DNA of 64,000 bases from Phenylobacterium sp. (GCF_030651185.1 NZ_JAUSCJ010000041.1:29693-93692), one strand, 5' to 3'. Positions 7,971 to 16,031 are shown, counted from the first letter of the stretch. Notes: a model not told the origin generated them from the sequence alone. Numbers and translations: made by a program.

Positions 7971-8328
7971 GCATGACCCGGCTGAGCGCGTCGGCGACCT
8001 GCTGCGGGCTGCACGGCTTGCCTACGAACTCTGACCCCCCGACGCCCTCGGCGGCATGCCGCCCGGAGGCCGTGCCCGAGATGAACACCACCGGCAGGTC
8101 GGGATAGGCGGCCCGCGCCCAGCGCGCCACGGCGAAGCCGTCCTCCCCCGGCCCCAGATCGATGTCGGTGACCAGGGCGGACAGGATCTGATGGCGGTTG
8201 AGGTGCTCGAAGGCCGCCGGGGCATTGTAGACCGGCAAGACGCTGAAGCCTTCCTGGCGCAGAAATTCGCAGTTTTCGAAACTGCAGATGAAGTTGTCAT
8301 CGACGAATAGAACGCGCCCTCGTGGCAT
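7954..8328 (-). CDS. Single-domain response regulator receiver
   Basis: A 124-residue CheY-like receiver with no output domain. The acidic pair is D10/D11 (VLFVDD), the phosphoacceptor is D55 (VTDIDLG), the conserved Thr/Ser is in FISGTAS and the lysine in GKPCSP. I chose ATG at 8328 because AAGGA lies at a good distance; a GTG at 8352 would add eight residues. Single receivers often pair with HWE-type kinases such as those at 12980 and 30818, but no partner is adjacent. Two cysteines (C15, C20) near the active site are unusual. Confidence 0.8.
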   Translation of the reverse strand: MPRGRVLFVDDNFICSFENCEFLRQEGFSVLPVYNAPAAFEHLNRHQILSALVTDIDLGPGEDGFAVARWARAAYPDLPVVFISGTASGRHAAEGVGGSEFVGKPCSPQQVADALSRVMHAQAA

Positions 8329-8474
8329 GAGCCAGAATCCTTGTGCGCTCACACAACCTATGGCCGATGATTTGTTTCCTTCGATTTAGGATATATTTGT
8401 CGGCTTGGCGACATATTGGGACACAATCGGAACTCAATTGCCCCCAATTAGCGAATACTGAACTCTTAGATTCC

Positions 8475-9737
8475 TCAGTTTGGAATTCGCACGGGCAGGT
8501 ACTCATAGCCCTTCACGAAGTTGGAGGTCAGGCGGCGGGGCTCGCCCATCACCTCGATGAAGGGGAAGCGCTTCATCATCTCCTCCCAGACCACGCGCAG
8601 CTGCATCTCGGCCAGGCGCTGACCGACGCAGCGGTGGACGCCGAAGCCGAAGGCGACGTGCTGGCGGGGCCGCTCGCGGTCGATGATGAAGGCGTCGGGA
8701 TCAGCGATCGCCGTACTGTCGCGGTTGCCCGAGACGTACCACATGACCACCTTCTCGCCCTTGCGGATGGTCTTGCCGCCGATCGTAGCGTCGGCCATCG
8801 CCGTGCGTCGCATGTGGGCCACGGGGCTCTGATAACGGATGATCTCGGGAATCATGGCGCCGATCAGGCCGGGATCGGCGCGCAGCTTGGCGTACTGCTC
8901 GGGGTTCTCGTTCAGCGCCAGCAGGCCGCCGGTGATGGAGTGGCGGGTGGTGTCGCTGCCGGCGACGATCAGCAGCACCAGGTTGCCGACGAACTTGTAG
9001 GGGTCGCCGCCGCCGTTGGTGGCCGGGTCGTGGGCCAGCATGGAGATCAGGTCATCGTTGCGGGGCGACGCGGCGCGCTCGGCGAAGATGCCCACCAGCC
9101 GGCCGAAGGTGGCCATCAGCTCGGCCTGGCGGGCCGGCTCCCCGGCCGGCGAGCCGCCGCCGAGAATGGGGGCGGCCAGCAGCAGGTCCGAGGCCCGGGG
9201 CAGCAGGCGGCGCTCCTCGAAGGGGAAGTCCATCAGGGTGGCCAGCATCTGGGCGGTGAGCTCGACGGAGACGCGGTCGACGAAGTCGAAGGTCTCGCCG
9301 CGGGGCAACTCGTCGAGGATGGCGGCCGCCCGGCTGCGGATCAGCGGCTCCATGGCCGCCATGGCGCCGGAGGTGAACATCGGGGCCACCACCTTGCGTT
9401 GGGCCTCGTGGCGTGGGCTGTCCTGGCTGATGAAGCTGGCGCCGGCGGGGTCCTCGAAGGAGTCGCCCAGCGCGATGCCGCCGTTCTCGGCGGACGAGGA
9501 GAAGGTGTTGTGGTCGCCGTCGACGGCGACGATGTCGTCGAACTTCGTCACCGACCAGTAGGGGCCGAAGGCGCTGGCCTTGCAGTGGTGGACCGGGTCC
9601 TCGGCGCGCAGGCGCTCGAACCACGGCCAGTGGGTATCGGTGCGGAACAGCTCCGGGTCGCCGACGTGGAAGTCCTCAAGCGGGGTGGAATAGGCCCGGT
9701 CGCGGGCCTCCGCAGCGATGCGTGCGCCGTCGGCCAT
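8475..9737 (-). CDS. Cytochrome P450, CYP153-like
   Basis: A 420-residue soluble P450. The I-helix oxygen-activation motif is AGSDTTR, the heme-cysteine loop is FGFGVHRCVG near residue 360, and the K-helix glutamate is in EIIRYQSP. Stretches such as VVMWYVSGNRD and LATLMDFPFEERR recall CYP153 terminal hydroxylases of alkanes and fatty acids, from memory of that family. No ferredoxin or reductase gene lies nearby, so electron partners must be elsewhere. A second P450 at 20018 shares these motifs, which suggests paralogues. Confidence 0.85.
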   Translation of the reverse strand: MADGARIAAEARDRAYSTPLEDFHVGDPELFRTDTHWPWFERLRAEDPVHHCKASAFGPYWSVTKFDDIVAVDGDHNTFSSSAENGGIALGDSFEDPAGASFISQDSPRHEAQRKVVAPMFTSGAMAAMEPLIRSRAAAILDELPRGETFDFVDRVSVELTAQMLATLMDFPFEERRLLPRASDLLLAAPILGGGSPAGEPARQAELMATFGRLVGIFAERAASPRNDDLISMLAHDPATNGGGDPYKFVGNLVLLIVAGSDTTRHSITGGLLALNENPEQYAKLRADPGLIGAMIPEIIRYQSPVAHMRRTAMADATIGGKTIRKGEKVVMWYVSGNRDSTAIADPDAFIIDRERPRQHVAFGFGVHRCVGQRLAEMQLRVVWEEMMKRFPFIEVMGEPRRLTSNFVKGYEYLPVRIPN

Positions 9738-9828
9738 GTCGGCCTCCCTGGTTCACGGTCTTCAGCTTGACCGTCGTTATGTGGATCAGAGACCATCACC
9801 GCCGGACTGTCCATCGCGAGAGAGACCC

Positions 9829-10365
9829 ATGCCGGGGCGCATCATCCTGCTGACCGGGCCGCCGGGCGCCGGCAAGACCACGGTGGCGCCCCTGCTGTGC
9901 GCCAACGCGCCGGGCCCGACCGCCATCCATCTGGAGACCGATTTCTTCTACCGCAGCATTCGCAAGGGCTGGCTGGCGCCCTGGACACCGGAGTCGCACG
10001 GCCAGAATCAGGTGGTGGCCGCCGCCATGGTGGCGAGCGCCGTGACCTATGCCCAGGGCGGCTATGAGGTGATCGCTGACGGGATCATCACCGACTGGGT
10101 GAAACAGGTCTTCGTCGATGGGGCGCGGTCGGCGGGGGTGGCGTTGGACTTCATCGTGCTGATCCCCGGCCAGGCCATCGCCGCCGAGCGGGGCCGCACG
10201 CGGACGAACGACCCGATCGCGGACTACGCGCCCTATGTGGCGCTCTACCGCCTGTTCGCGGCGGAGGACGCGGGTCATGCCGTGGACACAAGCGCCGTGG
10301 CCCCCGCCGATCTCGCGGCGGCCCTGCGGGAAGGGATCGAGGCGGGGCGGTTCGCCTTGCGCTAG
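9829..10365 (+). CDS. P-loop kinase (AAA_33 / zeta-like)
   Basis: A 178-residue single-domain P-loop protein with Walker A GPPGAGKT at residues 10-17, followed by HLETDFFYRS and a likely lid region rich in Arg (ERGRTRTNDP). This layout fits small-molecule kinases of the AAA_33 group (gluconate kinase, chloramphenicol phosphotransferase, zeta toxin relatives). No antitoxin gene adjoins it, so a toxin role is not supported. ATG at 9829 follows GAGAGA; upstream in-frame sequence to 9718 is not convincing. Its stop shares CTAG with the convergent DUF1963 gene. Confidence 0.7.
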   Translation: MPGRIILLTGPPGAGKTTVAPLLCANAPGPTAIHLETDFFYRSIRKGWLAPWTPESHGQNQVVAAAMVASAVTYAQGGYEVIADGIITDWVKQVFVDGARSAGVALDFIVLIPGQAIAAERGRTRTNDPIADYAPYVALYRLFAAEDAGHAVDTSAVAPADLAAALREGIEAGRFALR

Positions 10366-11294
10366 TAGGACTGGCCGATCATCTGGATCTTCGAGAAGTC
10401 GCCGTCGCGGGCGTCGGCCTCGCGGATCCAGTAGTAGAGCCGGCCGCCGTCGCCCCACTGGGCCTTTAGATCGGCGTCGGTGTCCACCTGTAGCAGCAGG
10501 CGCCAATCGGATTCGCTCGGCCGGGTCAGGGTGGGCTCGCGACCTTCCAGTGTGGCGAGCATCTGCTCGCACTCAAACTCCATGTTCAAACCCTGGATCG
10601 CCGAAGCATGACCGCCGATCCGATGTTCTGGGCTCGGCATATGTGCGGCGGGAAATTCCGCCAACCGTTCGAGAACCTCCTCATCCATCTCCGGTTCGTG
10701 AAGATCGTCCACCATCCATTCAAGGTCGGGATAGGAGATGGCTGGGCTCATCACGACTTGGCGCTCGGCGAGGGGAAAGCCTTTGGGCGAGGCGGGAACC
10801 GCGATGCGCGGCTGAGCGTCGTCGGGCATCGGGTCGTGGACGACAGCGCCCATCCAAGGCTCGGCGAAGAAGTAGAGGCGGCCCTGGTTCGGCAGCCAAT
10901 CCGGACCGCCGGCCGCGCGGACCTCGGCCAGGTCCAGCTGGGCGACGAACCCCATCGGGGTGGTGACTTCGCGCCTAGGGAAGCGATGGGTCACGGTCGA
11001 GGTGGGCCAGGTCGCGCCGTCGCCAAGGTCGGGCGCGCCGCCGAGCTTGGAGAAGGCAGGCGCTTCGGTGGGAAGCAGCAGCAAGGTCGGGCGGGCAAGC
11101 GCCTTCATCTGGCTTTCCAACGCCCCACTGCCCGGTCGATGAGGCCGCCCGGGGGGCTGTTCTTTGGCGGCCATACGATCGAACACGACGCCAAGGACCT
11201 TCTGTATCGCGGCCGCGCCAAGAAGGCTGACGACGCCACCGGCCGCCAGCAACGCAAAGAAGAACACCACCGCCCAACCCGCCGACACGCCCAC
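10362..11294 (-). CDS. DUF1963 (YwqG-like) protein with N-terminal membrane anchor
   Basis: About 310 residues. A hydrophobic segment (WAVVFFFALLAAGGVVSLLG) near the N-terminus is followed by a DUF1963 domain: GGAPDLGDGATWP, then MGFVAQLDLAEV and GRLYFFAE, and a second half ending GGRLYYWI. DUF1963 function is unknown. The frame is open to 11639, but the only likely starts are GTG codons at 11294 or 11288 before the membrane segment; the start is uncertain. It converges with the kinase gene, sharing a CTAG stop. Confidence 0.65.
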   Translation of the reverse strand: MGVSAGWAVVFFFALLAAGGVVSLLGAAAIQKVLGVVFDRMAAKEQPPGRPHRPGSGALESQMKALARPTLLLLPTEAPAFSKLGGAPDLGDGATWPTSTVTHRFPRREVTTPMGFVAQLDLAEVRAAGGPDWLPNQGRLYFFAEPWMGAVVHDPMPDDAQPRIAVPASPKGFPLAERQVVMSPAISYPDLEWMVDDLHEPEMDEEVLERLAEFPAAHMPSPEHRIGGHASAIQGLNMEFECEQMLATLEGREPTLTRPSESDWRLLLQVDTDADLKAQWGDGGRLYYWIREADARDGDFSKIQMIGQSY

Positions 11295-11439
11295 CCCCCA
11301 AAAAGCCGCCCGAGAAGTTCTTCTTATGTTCCCGGGAAAGTCAAGTCGGATGGGGACATGGGCACCGCGAGACGGTCGGAACAACAACCCCCGGTCTCGG
11401 GTTGAGTCACCAACGAAAACTCTAGCCCAGGAGCCCCCC

Positions 11440-11931
11440 ATGAGCACCGACCTGCGCACCGACGCCGAACGCCGGCTGTGGGATGAGATCGAGAAGCACA
11501 ATACCGGCATGCTCGGCGTCACCGGCGGCGCGGCGCACCACACCCAGCCGATGACCGCCTTCGTCGAGCGCAAGACCAACCAGCTCTGGTTCTTCACCCG
11601 CACCGACACCGACCTGGCGCGCGAGATCGCCGAAGGCAAGACCGCGATGTTCGTGCACCAGCAGAGGGACTTCCAGGCCTGTATCGGCGGTCAGCTGACG
11701 CTGCAGCACGACACCGACCGCATCAACAAGTACTGGAACGCCGTGGTCGCGGCCTGGTACCCGGACGGCAAGGACGACCCGAAGCTGACCATGCTGTGCC
11801 TGGACTGCGACGACGCCCAGGTCTGGATCAGCGAAGGCGGGCCGGTGAAGTTCGTCTGGGAGATCGCCAAGGCCAACGCCACCCACACAACGCCCAGCGT
11901 CGGTAGCTCGACCAGCGTGAATTTCCACTAG
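11440..11931 (+). CDS. Pyridoxamine 5'-phosphate oxidase-like general stress protein (FMN-binding fold)
   Basis: A 163-residue split-barrel protein of the general stress protein 26 type. The N-terminal helix (DLRTDAERRLWDEIE) is followed by strands typical of the fold: MLGVTGG, TQPMTAFVERKTNQLWFFTRTDTDLAREI and AMFVHQQRDFQACIGGQ, with KYWNAVVAAWYPDGKDDPKL later. This group binds flavin or F420; activity here is unknown. AGGAG sits ten bases before the ATG. A strong terminator follows 23 bases after the stop. Confidence 0.8.
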   Translation: MSTDLRTDAERRLWDEIEKHNTGMLGVTGGAAHHTQPMTAFVERKTNQLWFFTRTDTDLAREIAEGKTAMFVHQQRDFQACIGGQLTLQHDTDRINKYWNAVVAAWYPDGKDDPKLTMLCLDCDDAQVWISEGGPVKFVWEIAKANATHTTPSVGSSTSVNFH

Positions 11932-11954
11932 ATCCGCCCGCGCCGTGAGGTTTC

Positions 11955-11990
11955 GCCCCGCCGTCCCGAACGGCGGGGCTTTCTATTTTT
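11955..11990 (+). terminator. Rho-independent terminator after the stress protein gene
   Basis: A 10-bp perfect stem (GCCCCGCCGT / ACGGCGGGGC) with loop CCCGA, followed by TTTCTATTTTT. This is the most complete intrinsic terminator in the window. Confidence 0.85.
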
Positions 11991-12266
11991 CAACCCGGCC
12001 CCGCGTTGTCCCCAAGATGGGGATTTTCAAGGCAACAGAAAGCTCAGAGACGGGGCCTCAAAGCTTCTTAAACAACTCAAGAAACCCGAAATCCACGACC
12101 TCTGCGATAGACGTCAATGTTGAGCGCGATCTCGGGAATCTTCACTGGCGATCGGCATTTTGATTTTGCTGCCTAGGTTTCAGATTTGTGTCGAGTCCTC
12201 GACAGTCCGGGGCGAAGCGCCTCGATAACTTGCAACCTTCGCTGTTCGGGGACGTTTCCATTCCCC
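11991..12266. other. Intergenic region without a gene
   Basis: The 335-base gap from 11932 to 12266 holds the terminator and then about 275 bases with fewer G and C than usual. A 72-codon open frame (11945-12163) runs across the terminator and has no ribosome binding site or recognisable product, so I do not call it. This stretch probably holds the promoter of the Crp-like gene. Confidence 0.5.
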
Positions 12267-12983
12267 ATGCAAAGGCTACTCCCCTCCTTGCAAAACCGTC
12301 TGCTCACCGCCCTGCCTTCGGCCGACCACGGGCTTGTCTGGCCCTATCTCACGCCCATCGACCTGGAGCGCGGGCGCCTGCTCTATGACCCGGGCGATCC
12401 CATCGACACGGTCTATTTTCCCCTCGATGGGGTCATTTCCCTGATGACCCTGATGGAGAACGGGGCGGCCATCGAAAGCGCCACCATCGGCCCCGAGGGC
12501 GCCCTGGGCCTGATGGCCGCGGTGTCGCCGCGCCAGTCGCTGTCGCGGGCCATCGTCCAGACCCCCTGCCGCGCCGTCCGCATCAGCGCGGACCAGCTGC
12601 ACGAGGCCTGGGAGAAGAGCCCGGCCATCCGCAAACTCGTGGACAAGCACACCGAGGCCCTGTTTGGCCACGCCATCCAGTCGGTGGCCTGCAACGCCCT
12701 GCATTCCGTCGAGGCGCGCTTCTGCCGCTGGCTGCTCACCTGTCACGACCGCATCTCCACCAACACCGTGGCCCTGACCCAGGAGTTCCTGGCCGACATG
12801 CTCGGCGTGCAGCGCACCACGGTGACAGCCGTGGCGCGCGCTCTGCAGAAGCGGGACTACATCCGCTACCGGCGGGGGATCGTGGATATCATCGACCGGC
12901 CCGGGCTCGAGGCCATGACCTGCGAGTGCTACGGCGTCGTGCGGCGCAACTATGAACGCCTGCTGCCCGGGACGAATTTCTAG
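12267..12983 (+). CDS. Crp/Fnr family transcriptional regulator
   Basis: A 238-residue regulator. The N-terminal cyclic-nucleotide-binding-type barrel includes GRLLYDPGDPIDTVYFPLDG and a degenerate phosphate-binding region (SATIGPEGALGL). The C-terminal winged helix has LADMLGVQRTTVTAVARALQKR near residue 175-197. There are no Fnr iron-sulfur cysteines at the N-terminus, and the barrel lacks the classical RxS cAMP motif, so the ligand is unknown. ATG at 12267 is preferred over an in-frame start at 12186. It converges on an HWE-type kinase gene, sharing CTAG; similar Crp-like and HWE genes often neighbour each other in this group (inference). Confidence 0.8.
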   Translation: MQRLLPSLQNRLLTALPSADHGLVWPYLTPIDLERGRLLYDPGDPIDTVYFPLDGVISLMTLMENGAAIESATIGPEGALGLMAAVSPRQSLSRAIVQTPCRAVRISADQLHEAWEKSPAIRKLVDKHTEALFGHAIQSVACNALHSVEARFCRWLLTCHDRISTNTVALTQEFLADMLGVQRTTVTAVARALQKRDYIRYRRGIVDIIDRPGLEAMTCECYGVVRRNYERLLPGTNF

Positions 12984-13570
12984 AGCGAGAAGATCAGTTT
13001 CGCCGTGCAGCTCGGCTGCGAGGTCAGGGTGAACTCGCCGCGCACCTGGGCGGCCAGGCTGCGGACGAACCACAGTCCGAACCGCTCGCGGGCCTTGGCC
13101 GGATCAAAGCCCTGGCCATCGTCGGTCACCGTCAGGTCGTGGCGGCCGTCGGCCCCCTGGGTCAGGCTGATCTCCACCCGGCCCGGAAGGTCGCCGGGAT
13201 AGCCGTGGGCCAGGGCGTTGCCCACCAGTTCCTGGGCGATCAGGGCCAGGGTCGAGGCCGCGGTGTCCGGCGCGATGAGCGGGATGGCGCTGACGCGCAC
13301 CTCGGCCTGGCGCGCGGAATGCCGCCGCCGCCAGACGGGGGCCATCTCGACAAGATAGGCGGTGAAATCGACGCCCTGTGGGGTTCGGTGACGCTCCAGG
13401 GCGCCCAGGGAGCCGATGGCGTCAGCCATCCAAAGCAGTTGGCGGCGCGCCTCGAGATCGCCCGCCCGCTGGCTGCGCATCCGGCCAAGCGCCGACATCA
13501 GCTGGAAGGTGTTGGCCATCCGGTGCCGCATCTCGGAGACGGCGCGCCCATCGGTGTTGTCGTCGCTCAT
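12980..13570 (-). CDS. Sensor histidine kinase, HisKA_2/HWE type, short cytosolic
   Basis: A 196-residue kinase core with no sensor domain. The phospho-acceptor region is EMRHRMANTFQLMSAL (His near residue 16), and the ATPase domain has ELVGNALAHGYP (N box), VTDDGQGFDP (G1) and RFGLWFVRSLAAQ (G2). It resembles the small HWE/HisKA_2 kinases common in alphaproteobacteria, which work with PhyR/EcfG stress signalling or lone receivers. Here the input must come from another protein. It shares its terminal CTAG with the Crp-like gene. Confidence 0.75.
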   Translation of the reverse strand: MSDDNTDGRAVSEMRHRMANTFQLMSALGRMRSQRAGDLEARRQLLWMADAIGSLGALERHRTPQGVDFTAYLVEMAPVWRRRHSARQAEVRVSAIPLIAPDTAASTLALIAQELVGNALAHGYPGDLPGRVEISLTQGADGRHDLTVTDDGQGFDPAKARERFGLWFVRSLAAQVRGEFTLTSQPSCTAKLIFSL

Positions 13571-13613
13571 GCAGCCCGCGGCCCCACGCGGTTGACTATC
13601 ACCGCAAGTAAAA

Positions 13614-13644
13614 CGCGAGCGTCGGACTCTGTCCGTCGCTCGCG
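13614..13644. repeat. Perfect-arm hairpin downstream of rsgA
   Basis: CGCGAGCG-T-CGGAC, loop TCT, then GTCCG-T-CGCTCGCG: thirteen base pairs interrupted by one T-T mismatch. It lies 160 bases beyond the rsgA stop and 44 bases upstream of the kinase start, both on the minus strand. It could end rsgA transcription, but there is no T-tract. Confidence 0.5.
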
Positions 13645-13803
13645 CGACAGACTACGCAAGAAATCGGGCGGCCGCCCACGGAATCAGCGCCTTGCGACGA
13701 ATCGTCAGCCTTTTCGGAGCCTCCCCAAAGGCGGGTAGCGCGGGCTGACGCCCCGTGTCGGGCTATCCGGGCCCTTCGCGGTTCCCTGTCACCGGGGCGG
13801 AAG

Positions 13804-14877
13804 TCACTCCAGCCCTCCGCGCTTGTGCTTCATGTGGGCGCGGGCGGCCTTGTGGCGGCCGATCCAGACGCGACGGACCTCGGCGCGGGCCAGGGGGTCG
13901 TCCTTCAGGTCGAGGTGGGCGAGTTCCCGCTGCAGCTTGCCGAAGCTCTTCCAGCGGTCGGGATCCAGCGTCCCGTCCTCAAGGGCGGCGCGGACCGCGC
14001 AACCGGGCTCGGTGCGGTGGGCGCAGTCGCCGAAGCGGCACCGAGCGGCCAGGGCCTCGATGTCGCCGAAGGCCGCGGCGACGCCGGCCTCATTGTCCCA
14101 CAGCCCCAGTTCCCGCATGCCCGGCGTGTCCAGCACCAAGCCGCCCGAGGGCAGCAGGATCAGCTCGCGGTGGGTGGTGGTGTGGCGGCCCCGCGCCCCC
14201 TCCTCGATGATGCCCTGGGTGGCCATCAAGGCCTGGCCGGCCAGGGCATTGACCAGGGTGGACTTGCCCACCCCCGACGAGCCCAGCAGGACGGCGGTCT
14301 GGCCGGGACCCAGCAGGGCGGCCAGGGCCTCAAGCCCCTGGCCCGTCACCGCCGAGACGGCGTGGACCGGGCAGCCGAAGGCGATGGATTCCACCTCGGC
14401 GACGAGGCGCTCGACGTCCTCGCAGGCGTCGGCCTTGGTGAGCACCACCACCGGCTGGGCGCCGCTTTCCCAGGCCACGGCGAGGTAGCGCTCCAGCCGG
14501 CGCAGGCTGAGGTCGGCGTTGAGGGAGGCGGTCAGCAGGGCGATGTCGACATTGGCCGCCACCGTTTGGGGCGCGACATTGGGGCCGGAGGCCTTGCGAA
14601 CGAAGACGCTGGAGCGCGGCAGGACAGCGTGGATGGTGGCCGCCCCCTCGGCGGGCCGCGCAGCGCAGGCCACCCAGTCGCCGGCCACGGGATAGCCGCC
14701 CTCGCTGGCCTCATGGGCGAGCTTGCCCGACAGTTCGGCGGCGAGGTCGCCGCCCTCGGTGGCGAGGCGATAGAGGCCGCGCTGCTGCACGGTGACCCGG
14801 CCGGGGACGAGGCCACGGTCGGCATAGGCTTGGAATTGGCTCTGGAGCTTTTCGCTCCAACCATAGGACTTGAGCAA
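13804..14877 (-). CDS. rsgA: Ribosome small-subunit biogenesis GTPase RsgA
   Basis: A 357-residue circularly permuted GTPase that aids late 30S maturation. The OB-fold N-terminus (GRVTVQQRGLYRLAT, YPVAGDWVAC) is followed by the G4 motif (VVLTKAD), G1 (LLGSSGVGKST near residue 200), G2 (GRHTTTHREL) and G3 (DTPGMREL). The C-terminal zinc site is CRFGDCAHRTEPGC. The first codon is TTG (complement of CAA at 14875-14877); no ATG or GTG lies between it and the in-frame stop at 14932, so TTG is the best start. A 17-codon ORF with a strong ribosome binding site lies just upstream. Confidence 0.9.
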   Translation of the reverse strand: MLKSYGWSEKLQSQFQAYADRGLVPGRVTVQQRGLYRLATEGGDLAAELSGKLAHEASEGGYPVAGDWVACAARPAEGAATIHAVLPRSSVFVRKASGPNVAPQTVAANVDIALLTASLNADLSLRRLERYLAVAWESGAQPVVVLTKADACEDVERLVAEVESIAFGCPVHAVSAVTGQGLEALAALLGPGQTAVLLGSSGVGKSTLVNALAGQALMATQGIIEEGARGRHTTTHRELILLPSGGLVLDTPGMRELGLWDNEAGVAAAFGDIEALAARCRFGDCAHRTEPGCAVRAALEDGTLDPDRWKSFGKLQRELAHLDLKDDPLARAEVRRVWIGRHKAARAHMKHKRGGLE

Positions 14878-14940
14878 TGGGATGATCCGTCGATCGAAAG
14901 GGACGTCTGAGCGCCCGGCCGACGGAGGAAATCTAAGGTA

Positions 14941-14994
14941 TCAGGATACCCGGTCGGCGGCGCGGCGAAGGGAGGTCGGGATGAGCACAGTCAT
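14941..14994 (-). CDS. Candidate 17-residue leader peptide upstream of rsgA
   Basis: ATG to TGA encodes MTVLIPTSLRRAADRVS. It has the best ribosome binding site in the area (AGGAGG, complement at 15003-15008, eight bases before the ATG). The stop codon lies in a short palindrome (GGTATC-AG-GATACC, 14935-14948). The gap to the TTG start of rsgA is 63 bases. A translated leader that sets rsgA expression is possible, but the ORF is too short to prove from one sequence. Confidence 0.35.
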   Translation of the reverse strand: MTVLIPTSLRRAADRVS

Positions 14995-15082
14995 GGCGAA
15001 ACCCTCCTTTCGAGGCGTATTGTCGACGGGACAAAGGTAGGCACGGGACTATGCAGGGTCAAGTCGCAGCCAAAACCCACGT

Positions 15083-15179
15083 CGTCATCCCGGCCGTAGC
15101 GCAGCGAAGAGCCGGGACCCAGGGGCCGTGCGCACCGCCCCTGGGTCCCGGATCGGCCTATCGGCCGTCCGGGATGACG
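15083..15179. repeat. Large palindromic element (REP-like)
   Basis: Outer arms CGTCATCCCGG/CCGGGATGACG and inner arms CCGGGACCCAGGGGC/GCCCCTGGGTCCCGG enclose a 10-base loop. It fills the gap between the Lrp/AsnC gene (transcribed toward it) and the rsgA leader. The CGTCATCCCGG motif is typical of dispersed repeats in this bacterial group. Confidence 0.65.
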
Positions 15180-15186
15180 GCGTAAG

Positions 15187-15648
15187 TTACAGCGGCAGCG
15201 CCGTGGTGAACTTGATCTGCTCCATGGCGAAGGAGGAGGAGACGTCGCCCAGTTCGGCCGTGGCGATCAGGCGCTTGTAGAAGCGGTCATAGGCGCCGAT
15301 GTCGCGAACCACGACCTTGAGCAGATAGTCGGTCTCGCCGCTCATCCGGTAGAACTCGACGACCTCGGGCAGGGCCGAGGCGCCCTTGGCGAAGGCCGCC
15401 AGCCAGGCCTCGTCATGGCGGGCGGTGCGGATGGAGACGAAGACCACCAGGCCGAGGTCCAGCTTCTCGCGGTCCAGCAGGGCGACCCGGCGCTCGATGA
15501 CGCCCTCGTCGGTGAGGCGCTTCACCCGCTTCCAGCAGGGCGTCTGGGACAGGCCGACGATCTGGGCCAGGTCGGCGATGGAGAGGGTGGCGTCGGCCTG
15601 CAGCTCCCGCAGGATACGGCGGTCGATCGGATCGAGACCATCGCTCAT
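15187..15648 (-). CDS. Lrp/AsnC family transcriptional regulator
   Basis: A 153-residue regulator starting MSDGLDPIDRRILRELQADA. The helix-turn-helix covers residues about 20-45 (LSIADLAQIVGLSQTPCWKRVKRL) and the C-terminal RAM ligand domain follows (VVFVSIRTARHDEAW ... YLLKVVVRDIGAYDRF). Members sense amino acids. I chose ATG at 15648 over the longer frame to 15711 because it fits the family N-terminus. An Lrp-like box (15666-15680) lies directly upstream in the divergent region with the DUF6356 gene. Confidence 0.85.
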   Translation of the reverse strand: MSDGLDPIDRRILRELQADATLSIADLAQIVGLSQTPCWKRVKRLTDEGVIERRVALLDREKLDLGLVVFVSIRTARHDEAWLAAFAKGASALPEVVEFYRMSGETDYLLKVVVRDIGAYDRFYKRLIATAELGDVSSSFAMEQIKFTTALPL

Positions 15649-15665
15649 GTGAAATGTCCATTGGA

Positions 15666-15680
15666 GAGAATATTTTTCTC
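15666..15680. promoter_or_regulatory. Candidate Lrp/AsnC binding site
   Basis: GAGAATATTTTTCTC matches the known Lrp consensus YAGHAWATTWTDCTR at 13 of 15 positions by hand count. It lies 17 bases upstream of the regulator gene and 82 bases upstream of the divergent gene, so it could control both. Confidence 0.5.
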
Positions 15681-15762
15681 TTATGTCCGAGTTTGTCAGC
15701 GAAATCGACAATGACCCTCTCTAGGACGCGACGCATCCTGTCTTCACAAGCAGGGGCCAGCC

Positions 15763-15999
15763 ATGATCGAGACCTTCACCAGACACCCGCATCAGGTCGG
15801 CGAGACCTATGGCGAGCACATGGGGGCCGCGGCCGGATTCGGCGTAACCCTGATCGCGGCAGGGATGGCCTGCGTGATCCACGCCGTCTTCCCATTCCTG
15901 TTCGAGAAGACCGCCAGCCACTGTGTGGCGCGGCTGCATGGGACCATGTCGCTGCGGGGGCGGCTGCCGCGGCATGATGAGACGGTGGTGCAGATATGA
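15763..15999 (+). CDS. DUF6356 family small membrane protein
   Basis: A 78-residue protein, MIETFTRHPHQVGETYGEHMG followed by one hydrophobic span (FGVTLIAAGMACVIHAVFPFLF) and a basic tail. The HPxxVGETYGEH start followed by an HAxxPFLF helix matches, from memory, the DUF6356 family found in alphaproteobacteria. Function unknown. It is divergent from the Lrp/AsnC gene, which may control it. A palindromic repeat follows eight bases after its stop. Confidence 0.7.
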   Translation: MIETFTRHPHQVGETYGEHMGAAAGFGVTLIAAGMACVIHAVFPFLFEKTASHCVARLHGTMSLRGRLPRHDETVVQI

Positions 16000-16006
16000 C
16001 GAGTGA

Positions 16007-16031
16007 TCCTTCTCCCCTTGCGGGAGAAGGA
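16007..16031. repeat. Solo palindromic repeat, TCCTTCTCCC family
   Basis: Stem TCCTTCTCCC/GGGAGAAGGA with loop CTTGC. It nearly matches each end of the 156-bp element at 27291-27446, including the preceding GAGTGA. It lies between convergent genes and may act as a bidirectional terminator. Confidence 0.65.

Noticed and set aside
9829..10365. P-loop kinase as a zeta-type toxin
   Set aside because: No epsilon-like antitoxin gene adjoins it, and the motif set fits many small-molecule kinases equally well.
11295..11639. N-terminal extension of the DUF1963 protein
   Set aside because: It would overlap the divergent stress protein gene and its promoter, and reads as low-complexity antisense sequence.
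11945..12163. 72-codon plus-strand ORF after the stress protein gene
   Set aside because: It runs through a strong terminator, lacks a ribosome binding site and its product matches no family.
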